Source of the DNA: a virus
Virus record (IMG/VR): IMGVR_UViG_3300049491_001001
Span: 1 to 41,470 of that record
Direction: 5' to 3' (one strand)
DNA length: 41,470 bases
Under the pieces are notes generated by a model, which saw only the letters and a program-made list of their open reading frames with translations, made no database searches and had not been told where the DNA came from. Shown here piece after piece: positions 31,187 through 38,791 of the stretch (position 1 is its first letter; each line of letters opens with the position of its first letter). A program made the position numbers and the translations under genes.

Positions 31187-31975
31187 TCAGATGTCAACTG
31201 CGAGTTCGCGCTCGCGACGACGCATCGCGTTCACCGTAATCGCCACGTGCGCGAAGTACGCAGCCCGATTGATATCGAGCCCGATCATCTGGCACCGCCC
31301 CTGCCCGGCGGGAATGTGGGCGATTACTCCGGCGCGCTGATCGATGTCCGGATGGATCGGAGTGCGGGCGCCGGTCGTTACGTCGTACCGGGAGCCCCCG
31401 GCGTAGCAGGCGAGCTGCATTGCCATCGACAGGTAGTGCAACTTGCCCGTCTTCTTGTCCAGGATCATGACGCGGCCATCCCGCGTCCGGATCAGGTGAT
31501 CGAACGTCCCGGCAACGCGCAGATCGTCATTGACGATGAATATCTCGGTGTCGAGTACCTCCCAGCCGCGACGGTCCATCTCGGCGTGGTACGCCGTCAC
31601 GTCGGACTTGAAGCGCTCCGGCATCGTCGGAGGCGAGTCCGGTTCAGTGAAGCGGTGCACGGCAGTGCCCCAGTTCGCTGACTCATCCGTCTTGGCGCGC
31701 TGAAGCGCGCGTTCTATCAGGACGTCCAGATCCTTGTCCCCGTACGACAGTCCGGCGACGACGCCTGCCAGGTCTTCGTTCGTCGCGATCGACAGGGCAA
31801 CGTGCCGGGACTTCCAGATGGCAAGTCCCACGCCGTCGTCAAGCCAACCCGCGAACGTCGAGGCCCGGGTGTAGGGCACGAGCGTGCCGTCGGACTGCTT
31901 GATCAGCGGACGGTCCCACCGATCGCGCAGCAACTCTTCGGTCGGGATGTCGAAGGGGTCCGGTTCGGTGGTCAT
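31187..31975 (-). CDS. Cas4/RecB-like PD-(D/E)XK exonuclease
   Basis: A 262-residue nuclease. GTFDHLIRTRDGRVMILDKKTGK (residues 157-178) supplies the metal-binding Asp159, Asp173 and the catalytic Lys175; GTAVHRF (His107) and the late YCxx-like helices fit RecB-type folds. I do not see the four-Cys cluster of true Cas4. Such phage enzymes process DNA ends in recombination with an ssDNA-binding partner, here encoded downstream. ATG 31975 overlaps the regulator stop. Confidence 0.85.
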   Translation of the reverse strand: MTTEPDPFDIPTEELLRDRWDRPLIKQSDGTLVPYTRASTFAGWLDDGVGLAIWKSRHVALSIATNEDLAGVVAGLSYGDKDLDVLIERALQRAKTDESANWGTAVHRFTEPDSPPTMPERFKSDVTAYHAEMDRRGWEVLDTEIFIVNDDLRVAGTFDHLIRTRDGRVMILDKKTGKLHYLSMAMQLACYAGGSRYDVTTGARTPIHPDIDQRAGVIAHIPAGQGRCQMIGLDINRAAYFAHVAITVNAMRRRERELAVDI

Positions 31976-32316
31976 GCACTCTCGCCCTTCGGATTGAGCA
32001 TCGACCGCGCCAGCGTCAACGCGACCTCTGATGCGCGTATGGCTGCAATGGCACGCCGTTGAGCATCGGCCAGTGGACTCGCGACCGGATTACGGCGCTG
32101 CATGAACACGTCAAGGGACAGGCCGCTCCAGTCAGCAAGCAAGGCGATGGAGGATATGGACAGGCTGCGCCCCTGGCGCATTCGAGTGATCGACGAGGGG
32201 GCTAGTCCACCAGCCTCTGCGCACATGACGTCATCGGTCACGCCCCGGGCCGCCTGAATCGTGCCGACAGCCATGACGAACGCGCGCATGTCGAAGGGGC
32301 TCGGCTCGGTGGTCAT
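31972..32316 (-). CDS. XRE-like helix-turn-helix regulator
   Basis: A 114-residue protein. Residues ~10-68 (FVMAVGTIQAARGVTDDVMC; APSSITRMRQGRSLSISSI; LADWSGLSLDVF) have the layout of an XRE/Cro-type HTH. The C-terminal helix may dimerise. The first residues, MTTEPSPFD, nearly repeat the start of the exonuclease downstream (MTTEPDPFD). ATG 32316 shares a base with the previous stop. Confidence 0.78.
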   Translation of the reverse strand: MTTEPSPFDMRAFVMAVGTIQAARGVTDDVMCAEAGGLAPSSITRMRQGRSLSISSIALLADWSGLSLDVFMQRRNPVASPLADAQRRAIAAIRASEVALTLARSMLNPKGESA

Positions 32317-32588
32317 CAGTTCTCCGCCGTCACATGAGTGAACTTGACTGGCACCTCGATAGTTAGGATCCCGTCGACCACGGGCGAATCCCAACCGATG
32401 TCGAGGTCGACTTGAGCGATCCCCTGACCGTCTTCCCCGAAGATCGTGATGGTTCTTTTCCTGACCTCACATGGGGGCATCGATCCGCGCCATTGGCCGA
32501 TGAATCTGACGAAGCCGTCGCGGAGTCGGACATCCACGATTATGAGTTCCAGCCCGCCGACCATCATGGATCCGAGGTTGTGGCTCAT
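32316..32588 (-). CDS. small beta-rich hypothetical protein
   Basis: A 90-residue protein (LELIIVDVRLRDGFVRFIGQ; KRTITIFGEDGQGIAQVDLD; ILTIEVPVKFTHV), a beta-sheet pattern without motif. AGGGCGAGGGG precedes ATG 32588, and it overlaps the genes on both sides. Unknown function in the early leftward operon. Confidence 0.75.
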   Translation of the reverse strand: MSHNLGSMMVGGLELIIVDVRLRDGFVRFIGQWRGSMPPCEVRKRTITIFGEDGQGIAQVDLDIGWDSPVVDGILTIEVPVKFTHVTAEN

Positions 32589-32968
32589 CCCCTCGCCCTG
32601 CCTGAATCCGGGTGGACAGCCTCGGTCCATTCGGTGACCGAATGGTCCCAGGAATGGGAGACGCCGGTCACGCTCCGAAAGATCGGAGTTCCGTGGATGC
32701 TGCCCGCGTGCGAGTTGCCAGTGGTACCGGCCAGGGCCGACTCCGGATTGCCCTTGAGACGGGCCCATCCGATCCGGTTAGGTCCGGGCCACTCGGGACT
32801 CTCCCGGGAGAACGTCACGCCGTTCTCGGGCCGCTTGGCAGAGATCTCAATCCTGCGACCATTGACATCCACAGTGATGTAGGCCTCGTCCACCTTGATG
32901 ACCCTCGCAACGACGGTCACCGTATCGCCGACGCGCACGAGCTGGGGATTGATGTTGTCAAGCTTCAT
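32585..32968 (-). CDS. hypothetical protein
   Basis: A 127-residue protein. MKLDNINPQLVRVGDTVTVV then ARVIKVDEAYITVDVNGRRIE is a small beta-barrel-like start; the rest is Gly/Ser/His-rich and probably disordered. Start ATG 32968 lies within the end of the upstream gene (11-base overlap), with AAAGAG upstream. No domain recognised. Confidence 0.72.
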   Translation of the reverse strand: MKLDNINPQLVRVGDTVTVVARVIKVDEAYITVDVNGRRIEISAKRPENGVTFSRESPEWPGPNRIGWARLKGNPESALAGTTGNSHAGSIHGTPIFRSVTGVSHSWDHSVTEWTEAVHPDSGRARG

Positions 32969-33371
32969 CGGAATCTCTTTCGTGAGTGTGTGCGATGAGA
33001 TGCGGCGCGGAGGCATGTTCGCCGGAAGAGTGCATCGAGAACATGTGCGATTCGAGCAGAGATGGATCGCGGACGACGTAGGCCGGGATCGACCACTGCC
33101 CCCCGTGTAGCTCTGCGACCGGTCGGCCGCCCAGCATCAGCGCGATGAGATGACCGGCTGTGTCGTAACGGAGATTGCTGCCGAGCACCGGAAGATCCGG
33201 GTCGAGAACGTCGATCGGCCCGTCCGGCTTCGGCGTGCCGGTGCTCGTGTGGCCGTCGTGCTGCCGGCGCATGGTGATGGTGTCGTTCTGGCGCGATTCG
33301 ATGGTCCAGACCTGGCCCCGGGTCGAGATCCGCATCCCGGGCACGACATCACGCCATGCCCTGACGGTCAT
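32958..33371 (-). CDS. hypothetical protein
   Basis: A 137-residue protein. VRAWRDVVPGMRISTRGQVW then TIESRQNDTITMRRQHDG is an SH3-like beta start; LIALMLGGRPVAELHGGQWS follows and the end is His-rich (HSSGEHASAPHLIAHTHER). No known family. ATG 33371 overlaps the preceding stop (ATGA). Confidence 0.72.
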   Translation of the reverse strand: MTVRAWRDVVPGMRISTRGQVWTIESRQNDTITMRRQHDGHTSTGTPKPDGPIDVLDPDLPVLGSNLRYDTAGHLIALMLGGRPVAELHGGQWSIPAYVVRDPSLLESHMFSMHSSGEHASAPHLIAHTHERDSDEA

Positions 33372-33814
33372 GAGTTGCGAAGAGCGTGGATGACCTGCCG
33401 GAAGGCTTTGCGAAGCCCCTCGACGTCGGCCTTGCCGGCCATCATCTTCGCCACGGCGACTTCGGCCGACGACACGGGGATGTCGTTGTCCTGCTTGTAC
33501 TCGACAATGCCACGAGCGATGGCGGCGTGAAGATCGATGAACGCATCGGCAACCTGGGCCGTCAGTCCGTCCAGAAGCCGTTCCGCCTTCGATGAGAAGA
33601 CATTCATCCGCGCCCCGACCTCGTCGATGTCGAAGGACTCGGCTGTCTTCATCGGATCCTTCTCGTCGATGAAGATGCAGATATGCGCGTTCCGGGAGTT
33701 CAGGAGGATGGACATCTCGGCCTCGTACGCGCGCATGGCGTCGCTGATCTTGAGGATGGCAGATGCGCTTGCCGCCGCCATCGGCGTCAAGGTGCGGTTA
33801 CGATCGTCAGTCAC
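33368..33814 (-). CDS. hypothetical helical protein, first gene of the leftward operon
   Basis: A 148-residue, mostly helical protein (ASASAILKISDAMRAYEAEM; HICIFIDEKDPMKTAES; FSSKAERLLDGLTAQVADAF; VEGLRKAFRQVIHAL). I start it at GTG 33814, which has TGGAG upstream; the ATG at 33856 lies inside the -10 box of the predicted promoter and is unlikely. Role unknown; first in the operon that carries recombination genes. Confidence 0.75.
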   Translation of the reverse strand: MTDDRNRTLTPMAAASASAILKISDAMRAYEAEMSILLNSRNAHICIFIDEKDPMKTAESFDIDEVGARMNVFSSKAERLLDGLTAQVADAFIDLHAAIARGIVEYKQDNDIPVSSAEVAVAKMMAGKADVEGLRKAFRQVIHALRNS

Positions 33815-33852
33815 TGTCGGCTCCACTTGGTCGGGTCTGGCTCTGGATTCCA

Positions 33853-33884
33853 CCATGATGCATTCTGGTAAGGTGCCGTGTCAA
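33853..33884 (-). promoter_or_regulatory. leftward early promoter with overlapping palindrome
   Basis: On the minus strand, TTGACA (33884-33879), 18 bases and CATCAT (33860-33855) form a sigma-70-like promoter facing the 33814 gene. CCATGATGCATTCTGG (33853-33868) is an imperfect palindrome over the -10 box, a likely operator for the divergent ribbon-helix-helix regulator. A possible rightward -10 TAAGGT at 33869-33874 would overlap it. Confidence 0.65.
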
Positions 33885-33910
33885 GCCGACCAGGAGAGAG
33901 GGGCCCGCCG

Positions 33911-34273
33911 GTGCGCTCGCTACGTAGTTCCGCCGATCCGGACCGCATCCTGGCCAGGGCGACGGACGACAACGCCACCGTGACATGCTTCCGCTGTCCG
34001 GATGACCTGTGGCATGACCTGCACGGACTCCGTGAGCGACTCGGGACGCACGGCATCTCCGGCGTAATACGGATCGTCGCCCAGATCGGCGTCATTCAAC
34101 TTCTCAGACAACTAGATGCCCAGGACGCGGGAGGCGCGACGATGATCACGATCGGAGAGAGGCTCGGGCGTGGCGATGACGCCGAGGTGGTCACGGTCGA
34201 CGAACGGCTCGATCCGCCGGTCGCGGTCACGGCGGACGATCTGGCGGCGGCCATCTCTGCGCTGCTCGCCTGA
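33911..34273 (+). CDS. ribbon-helix-helix-like DNA-binding regulator
   Basis: A 120-residue protein. ATVTCFRCPDDLWHDLHGLR then ERLGTHGISGVIRIVAQIGV is a strand followed by two helices, the pattern of RHH (CopG/Arc) regulators; the C-terminal half is an acidic helix. It diverges from the early leftward operon and leads the replication genes, so it probably controls the shared promoter region and possibly copy number. I chose GTG 33911 (GAGGGG seven bases upstream) over GTG 33878, which lacks a site. Confidence 0.7.
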   Translation: MRSLRSSADPDRILARATDDNATVTCFRCPDDLWHDLHGLRERLGTHGISGVIRIVAQIGVIQLLRQLDAQDAGGATMITIGERLGRGDDAEVVTVDERLDPPVAVTADDLAAAISALLA

Positions 34274-36249
34274 TGGCGGGATGGGAACCGCCGGGCAATG
34301 CCCGGGAGCGCGCCATCTCTCTGGCCCAGAAGGGCTATGCGGTCTTCCGGGTAAAGGTTGAGGTCGGGCCGGACGGAACACGCGGGCGAGTTCGCCCCCT
34401 GGGTAAGTGGCGCGAGATCTCGACATCCGATGTCGCCCGTGTCGCCGATTGGGATTGGAAAGGGCTATGGCCTGCCATCGATACCGGCAAGAGCGGTGTC
34501 GTCGTCGTCGATCTCGATACCAAGAACGGGGTCGACGGCCCGGCGGAATGGAAGGGGGCGGGCGCCGGGAGTTATGGGCGCGCAATCGTCACGACACCGT
34601 CCGGTGTCCATCTGTTCTATCGCGCCGATCCGGAGCGGGCGATCGGGAACGATTCGACCGGCAAGGTAGGAAGGGGGATCGACGTCAAGGGCGTGGGTGG
34701 GTTCGTCTTCGCCCACGGCTGGGTGGAGAAGGTCGCGGACCTGCCCGAGCTGCCTGACGTCGTGCGCCAGCGGGTAGGCACCATCTCGGCCACCGCCCCC
34801 CCGGCCCTGGTTCCTGATCGGATCGAAGCCCCGGCCCGGGTGTTCACGCCCGGCGCTGCGGAGGAGTTCTGCCGCCCGGCCATGGCCGCGCTGGCCGATG
34901 CCCGGCCCGGGGAGGTCAATGCCCGGTTCGGCGCGGCGGCGCGGCAGATCTATCACTTCGTCCCGGCCTTCTGGACCAAGGACGACGCGGACTCCTGGTT
35001 GCGCTCACGGCTGGCCGTGGCCGATCGACGCAACGGCACCACCGATCCGACCACGTGGTCCTGGTCGGCGGAGCAGCAACTGGCCACGGCCTGGAGCGCC
35101 TCGCGCCGGGACTGGCTGGCCGAGGGCGGGGCGCCGAGCGGCGGGGCCGGGGAGGGGGCAGTGGCCGACTCCTGGACGCCGATCGACATGGCTCCGGTGG
35201 TCTCCGGCGAGCACTCCTCGATCATGGCCGCCATCGGGGCTCGGGACGATGGGGTCAGGTTGCTCTACCCCGGGCGTGAGCACGTCGTGGCCTCCGAACC
35301 GGAGGCGGGCAAGACGTGGCTGTTGATGCACATCGTGCGGACCGTGCTGGCCGAGGCCGGGACGGTGGTCTACATCGACTTCGAGGACGACGAGGGCGGC
35401 ATCGGCGGCCGGATGCTGGCCGCAGGCATCCCCGGGGAATCAATAGCCGATCTGAGTAGATTCCGGTACGTCCGTCCCGAGAGCGTGCCGACCAGCGAGC
35501 AGTACGCCGCGCTCCTCGACTTCGCGGGCTCCGGGCCGACGCTCGTCTGCCTGGACGGGGTGACGGAGGGGTACTCCCTGTTCGCCGGTGAGGTGAATTC
35601 GCAGGAGAGCGCCACGGCCTGGCGCCGCACCTTCGTCCGGCCCGCGATGAACGTCGGAGCGGCCACTCTCGCCACCGACCACGTCGTGAAGAACAAGGAT
35701 TCGAGGGGCGGCTACGCCATCGGCGCCCAGCACAAGAAGGCCGGGCTCAACGGGGTGCTGTTCGAGCTGGAGAACATCGATCCGTTCGGCATCGGGCTGG
35801 CCGGGCGGTCCAAGATCTACATCCGCAAGGACCGGAACGGCGACCTGAGACGGCACGGCGTCCGGGAGAAAGGCTCGCTCGCCACCTACTTCGCCGACCT
35901 GAGCCTTAGTCCGTCCACCGACCCCTACTCCGATGCTCCGGTGCTGGAGCTGAAACCGCCCCTGCTCGATCCGGATCACGACACCGATCCGCTCGCCTGG
36001 ATCAAGGCGGAGATCGTCAGGCGCCTGTCCGAGCGCGGTCCGCTGACCGCCAACGAGTTGCGCGAAGCCGTCACCGGAGCCAAGGGGCGGATCGATGAGG
36101 CATCGCACGCGCTGCACGCCGCCGGACTCATCTGCCGCTCTGAACACCTCTCGCCGAGCGGAAGACGGTTGCTTCCCTGGCATCTGCCCGGGCAGTGTGC
36201 AGGCTCGCTGCATCCCGAAGGAGTGCCTGCACCGCGCGGGAGGCTCTAG
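34273..36249 (+). CDS. primase-polymerase / RepA-type helicase
   Basis: A 658-residue replication protein with two parts. Residues ~10-165 are an archaeo-eukaryotic-type primase-polymerase: VVVVDLDTK (Asp80, Asp82), TPSGVHLFYR (His113) and DVKGVGGFVFA. Residues ~330-530 are a RecA-like helicase: Walker A SEPEAGKTWL (~341-350), YIDFEDDEGG (~368) and LVCLDGVTE. A C-terminal winged-helix-like end follows. It should prime and unwind DNA at the phage origin; the candidate origin begins as the gene ends. Confidence 0.9.
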   Translation: MAGWEPPGNARERAISLAQKGYAVFRVKVEVGPDGTRGRVRPLGKWREISTSDVARVADWDWKGLWPAIDTGKSGVVVVDLDTKNGVDGPAEWKGAGAGSYGRAIVTTPSGVHLFYRADPERAIGNDSTGKVGRGIDVKGVGGFVFAHGWVEKVADLPELPDVVRQRVGTISATAPPALVPDRIEAPARVFTPGAAEEFCRPAMAALADARPGEVNARFGAAARQIYHFVPAFWTKDDADSWLRSRLAVADRRNGTTDPTTWSWSAEQQLATAWSASRRDWLAEGGAPSGGAGEGAVADSWTPIDMAPVVSGEHSSIMAAIGARDDGVRLLYPGREHVVASEPEAGKTWLLMHIVRTVLAEAGTVVYIDFEDDEGGIGGRMLAAGIPGESIADLSRFRYVRPESVPTSEQYAALLDFAGSGPTLVCLDGVTEGYSLFAGEVNSQESATAWRRTFVRPAMNVGAATLATDHVVKNKDSRGGYAIGAQHKKAGLNGVLFELENIDPFGIGLAGRSKIYIRKDRNGDLRRHGVREKGSLATYFADLSLSPSTDPYSDAPVLELKPPLLDPDHDTDPLAWIKAEIVRRLSERGPLTANELREAVTGAKGRIDEASHALHAAGLICRSEHLSPSGRRLLPWHLPGQCAGSLHPEGVPAPRGRL

Positions 36250-36257
36250 AACCGCCC

Positions 36258-36302
36258 GAACCGCCGGAACCGCCCCAAGATCATGGGCGGTTCCGGCGGT
36301 TC
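36258..36302 (+). repeat. 18-bp perfect hairpin after the primase gene
   Basis: GAACCGCCGGAACCGCCC pairs perfectly with 36285-36302 around CAAGATCAT. It is the strongest stem in the window and begins nine bases after the primase-helicase stop, so it may also end that transcript. It is the first of the iterated elements. Confidence 0.85.
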
Positions 36303-36442
36303 CAGGTGGGACTCCTTCGAGACCGTTCCGGAACTGCGACGAACCGGGTCATTTCGGCCACCGCCCCCCCTGCCCCCGGCGTCTTTGGCGGGGTTGTTGA
36401 TCAAGAGAACCGCCCCAAGATCACGGCGGTCTTACACACAGG

Positions 36443-36451
36443 TTATCCACA
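36443..36451 (+). promoter_or_regulatory. perfect DnaA box
   Basis: TTATCCACA matches the standard high-affinity bacterial DnaA site exactly. It lies between the second and third hairpins of the candidate origin. A single 9-mer can occur by chance, but its location is telling. Confidence 0.65.
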
Positions 36452-36707
36452 GGAACCGCCCGAAGCGCCGTGATCATGGGGCGCTTCGAAAAGGGCTTCT
36501 GACCTGCGGTTTCTTCTGAAGTAGAGGAGGAACCGCCCGAAGCGCCCCAAGATCACGGCGCTTCTTCCTTTGGAAGCGCCCGAACCGCCGCCCCCCTTAA
36601 GGGGGCGGCGGGGCGCTTCTTGTCCGGTTCGGCGGAGCGGTCGTTCGGTGGTTGTTCGGAACGGAAATCAGTGTCATGATTCGCTCATGGTGGATTTGGA
36701 GAAGGAG

Positions 36708-37121
36708 ATGGTCGCCCGGGAGCGGGTCGCGAGCGGGCCGGGCGGAGAGGGGGGGCTGGCCGAGGTGAGACAGGTGCCGCCCGGGACGCGATGCGTCGGG
36801 TGCTCGGTGGATGGGTGCTTGGCGGCCGATGTCGCGCCGAATCTGTTCGGGGAGTACCCCCGCCGGGGCGTGAGGGTGCGGGCCGCGTGGTGTGCCGCGT
36901 GGGGGGCGCTGGCCGAGGGTCCGGTTCGCCGGGCAGCGCTGATCGTTCTGATGATGAGCGCGGGTAACGTTGAGCGTTCAACCGCGAGCAACATCCTTGC
37001 CGTGGCGGTCCGGGTCGGAGCGCTCGGCCGGATCCGGCCGGGCAAGTTGGTGGACATGGAGCTTTTCCGGCGCGACGTCACGCCGGTCGGCGTCCCGGCG
37101 CAGGAGGTGAGCGGGGCGTGA
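36708..37121 (+). CDS. small HTH-like protein between primase and helicase genes
   Basis: A 137-residue protein. TRCVGCSVDGCLAADVAPNL has three cysteines that may bind zinc; RVRAAWCAAWGALAEGPVRR to NVERSTASNILAVAVRVGAL resembles a helix-turn-helix. Start chosen at ATG 36708 because GGAG lies six bases upstream; ATG 36687 is in frame but has no site. Overlap with the helicase start (GTGA) suggests a linked role in replication or its control. Confidence 0.68.
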   Translation: MVARERVASGPGGEGGLAEVRQVPPGTRCVGCSVDGCLAADVAPNLFGEYPRRGVRVRAAWCAAWGALAEGPVRRAALIVLMMSAGNVERSTASNILAVAVRVGALGRIRPGKLVDMELFRRDVTPVGVPAQEVSGA

Positions 37122-38731
37122 GTGCCGGTATCGCGTTGCGGCCTTACCAGGCCGAGGCGATCAAGGCCGTGGAAGCCCGGTGGGAGTCCCACCCGGGTCA
37201 GCGCACCGCTGTGGTGCTGCCGACCGGGACCGGCAAGACGGTGATGTTCGCCCACCTGCTGGCGCGTTCCGCCCATCGGGGTAGGGGGCTGGTGCTGGTC
37301 CATCGGGACGAGCTGATCCGGCAGGCCGTTTCCAAGATCAGGACGGTAGCTCCGGAGCTGTCGGTCGGCGTGATCAAGGCCCAGGAGAACGATCTTGATT
37401 CTGACGTGATCGTCGCCTCGGTCCAGACCCTGAGTCGTCCGGCACGGCTGGAGGCGCTGTGCGCCGATCCTAGGCCAGTGGATCTTGGAGTGGTGGACGA
37501 GTGCCACCATGCCACTGCCGCCAGCTACAGGAAGATTCTAAATCGATTTAGTGAAGCCCGCTGGGTCGGCGTAACCGCCACGCTGGCCCGTGGGGACGGC
37601 GTGCGGCTCTCGGACGTGTGGGATCACGTGGCCTACCGGGCCGACGTGCTGACCATGATCCGTTCTGGTTGGCTGGCGGACGTCCGGGGTATCGCCGTCC
37701 GGGTCGAAGATCTCGATCTTGAGTCACTGAAGCACCGGGCTGGTGACATCGATCCGCATGATCTTGCTCGGGCGCTGCACGAGTCGCAAGCCGTTACCGC
37801 TGCCGTGAAGGCCTACGCCGAGCACTGCCCGGGGCATCCGGCGATCCTGTTCGCCCCGACCGTGGCCTCTGCTCATGAGTTCGGCGAGGCCTTCACGGCT
37901 TCGGGCTATCGGTCCGCCGTCGTCTCGGGCGAGACCGATGCTGATGAGCGCCGGGCGATGATTCGGGACTTCGAGGCCGGTCGGATCGACGTCCTGTGCA
38001 ATTGCATGGTGCTCACGGAGGGTTTCGACTCGCCCCGGGCATCCACAGTGATCATTGCCAGGGCTACGGAGAGCGCTCCGCTCTACGTCCAGATGGTCGG
38101 GCGCGTCCTGCGCCCGTTCCCGGGCAAGCGGCAGGCTCTGGTGCTGGACCTGGTGGGAGCTTCCCGGGCGCACGCCCTGGCGACCTTGAGCACGCTGTCC
38201 GGTGCCCGGCCGATCACGCTCCGCCCGGGGCAGTCCTTCATCGAAGCGGCGCTTGAGGATGAGGCCACGTCGGAGCAGCGTCTCGCCGAGCTGCTCCGGC
38301 AGTACGAATCGCTCATGACATCGGAAGATGTCGACCTGTTCCATGGTTCCCGTCAGCGATGGCTTCAGACCCGGGCCGGTTATTGGTTCATCCCGGCCGG
38401 TGACCGATTCATCGCATTGCTGCCCTCTGATGACGACGGGTACGACGTGGCGTCCTTCGGCAAGTCCCGGGGTGGGGGATGGATCGCCCAGGGCGTCCCG
38501 GATCTCACTCTCGGAATGGCGACCGGTGAGGCCGACATCACTCCGGAGGAGATGGTGCTGTCCCGCAAGGCTGCGCAGTGGCGCAAGCGCAAGGCTTCGC
38601 AACAGGCCGTTGAGTACGCGGCCAGGCTCAAGATGGATGTGCCGGAGAATCCTCGCTCCGGTGAGGTCTCGGATCTCATTTCGATCGGTCTGGCCTCCGC
38701 CCGGATCGACCGGGCAATGGCCCGGGCCTGA
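37118..38731 (+). CDS. DEAD/DEAH-box SF2 helicase
   Basis: A 537-residue helicase. Motifs in order: ALRPYQAEAI (Q-like), Walker A LPTGTGKT (34-41), DECH (127-130), GVTAT (151-155), LTEGFDSPRAS (motif V) and QMVGRVLRPFPGK (motif VI). It belongs with the phage SF2 enzymes thought to help replication or recombination. The C-terminal ~150 residues are an added domain of unknown role. GTG 37118 overlaps the preceding stop; a strong terminator follows. Confidence 0.92.
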   Translation: MSAGIALRPYQAEAIKAVEARWESHPGQRTAVVLPTGTGKTVMFAHLLARSAHRGRGLVLVHRDELIRQAVSKIRTVAPELSVGVIKAQENDLDSDVIVASVQTLSRPARLEALCADPRPVDLGVVDECHHATAASYRKILNRFSEARWVGVTATLARGDGVRLSDVWDHVAYRADVLTMIRSGWLADVRGIAVRVEDLDLESLKHRAGDIDPHDLARALHESQAVTAAVKAYAEHCPGHPAILFAPTVASAHEFGEAFTASGYRSAVVSGETDADERRAMIRDFEAGRIDVLCNCMVLTEGFDSPRASTVIIARATESAPLYVQMVGRVLRPFPGKRQALVLDLVGASRAHALATLSTLSGARPITLRPGQSFIEAALEDEATSEQRLAELLRQYESLMTSEDVDLFHGSRQRWLQTRAGYWFIPAGDRFIALLPSDDDGYDVASFGKSRGGGWIAQGVPDLTLGMATGEADITPEEMVLSRKAAQWRKRKASQQAVEYAARLKMDVPENPRSGEVSDLISIGLASARIDRAMARA

Positions 38732-38740
38732 CGCACAGAA

Positions 38741-38774
38741 GGGCCCGGTACCGGATCTCTCCGGTACCGGGCCC
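38741..38774. terminator. bidirectional terminator, 15-bp perfect stem
   Basis: GGGCCCGGTACCGGA (38741-38755) and its exact complement (38760-38774) flank a TCTC loop between two converging genes (stops at 38731 and 38792). T-runs are weak on both sides, but the stem is perfect and the location is that of a shared terminator. Confidence 0.85.
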
Positions 38775-38791
38775 CTTGCTATTCGAGTCGG

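Larger units (their letters stand above)
36249..36640. other. candidate origin of replication: iterated hairpins plus DnaA box
   Basis: This non-coding stretch has about 15 copies, in both orientations, of the octamer GAACCGCC or GAAGCGCC, often spaced nine bases apart, arranged into five hairpins: 36258-36302 (18-bp perfect stem), 36409-36430, 36461-36488, 36539-36564 and 36573-36619. The first four share the loop CAAGATCAY (inverted in the third) although their stems use different sequences. TTATCCACA at 36443-36451 is a perfect DnaA box. Position right after the primase-helicase supports an origin. Confidence 0.75.

Noticed and set aside
36095-36519. Overlapping open frames through the hairpin region
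   Set aside because: Translations are Pro/Arg-rich repeats created by the GAASCGCC iterons; no starts with ribosome sites, and the DNA is better explained as structured non-coding sequence.
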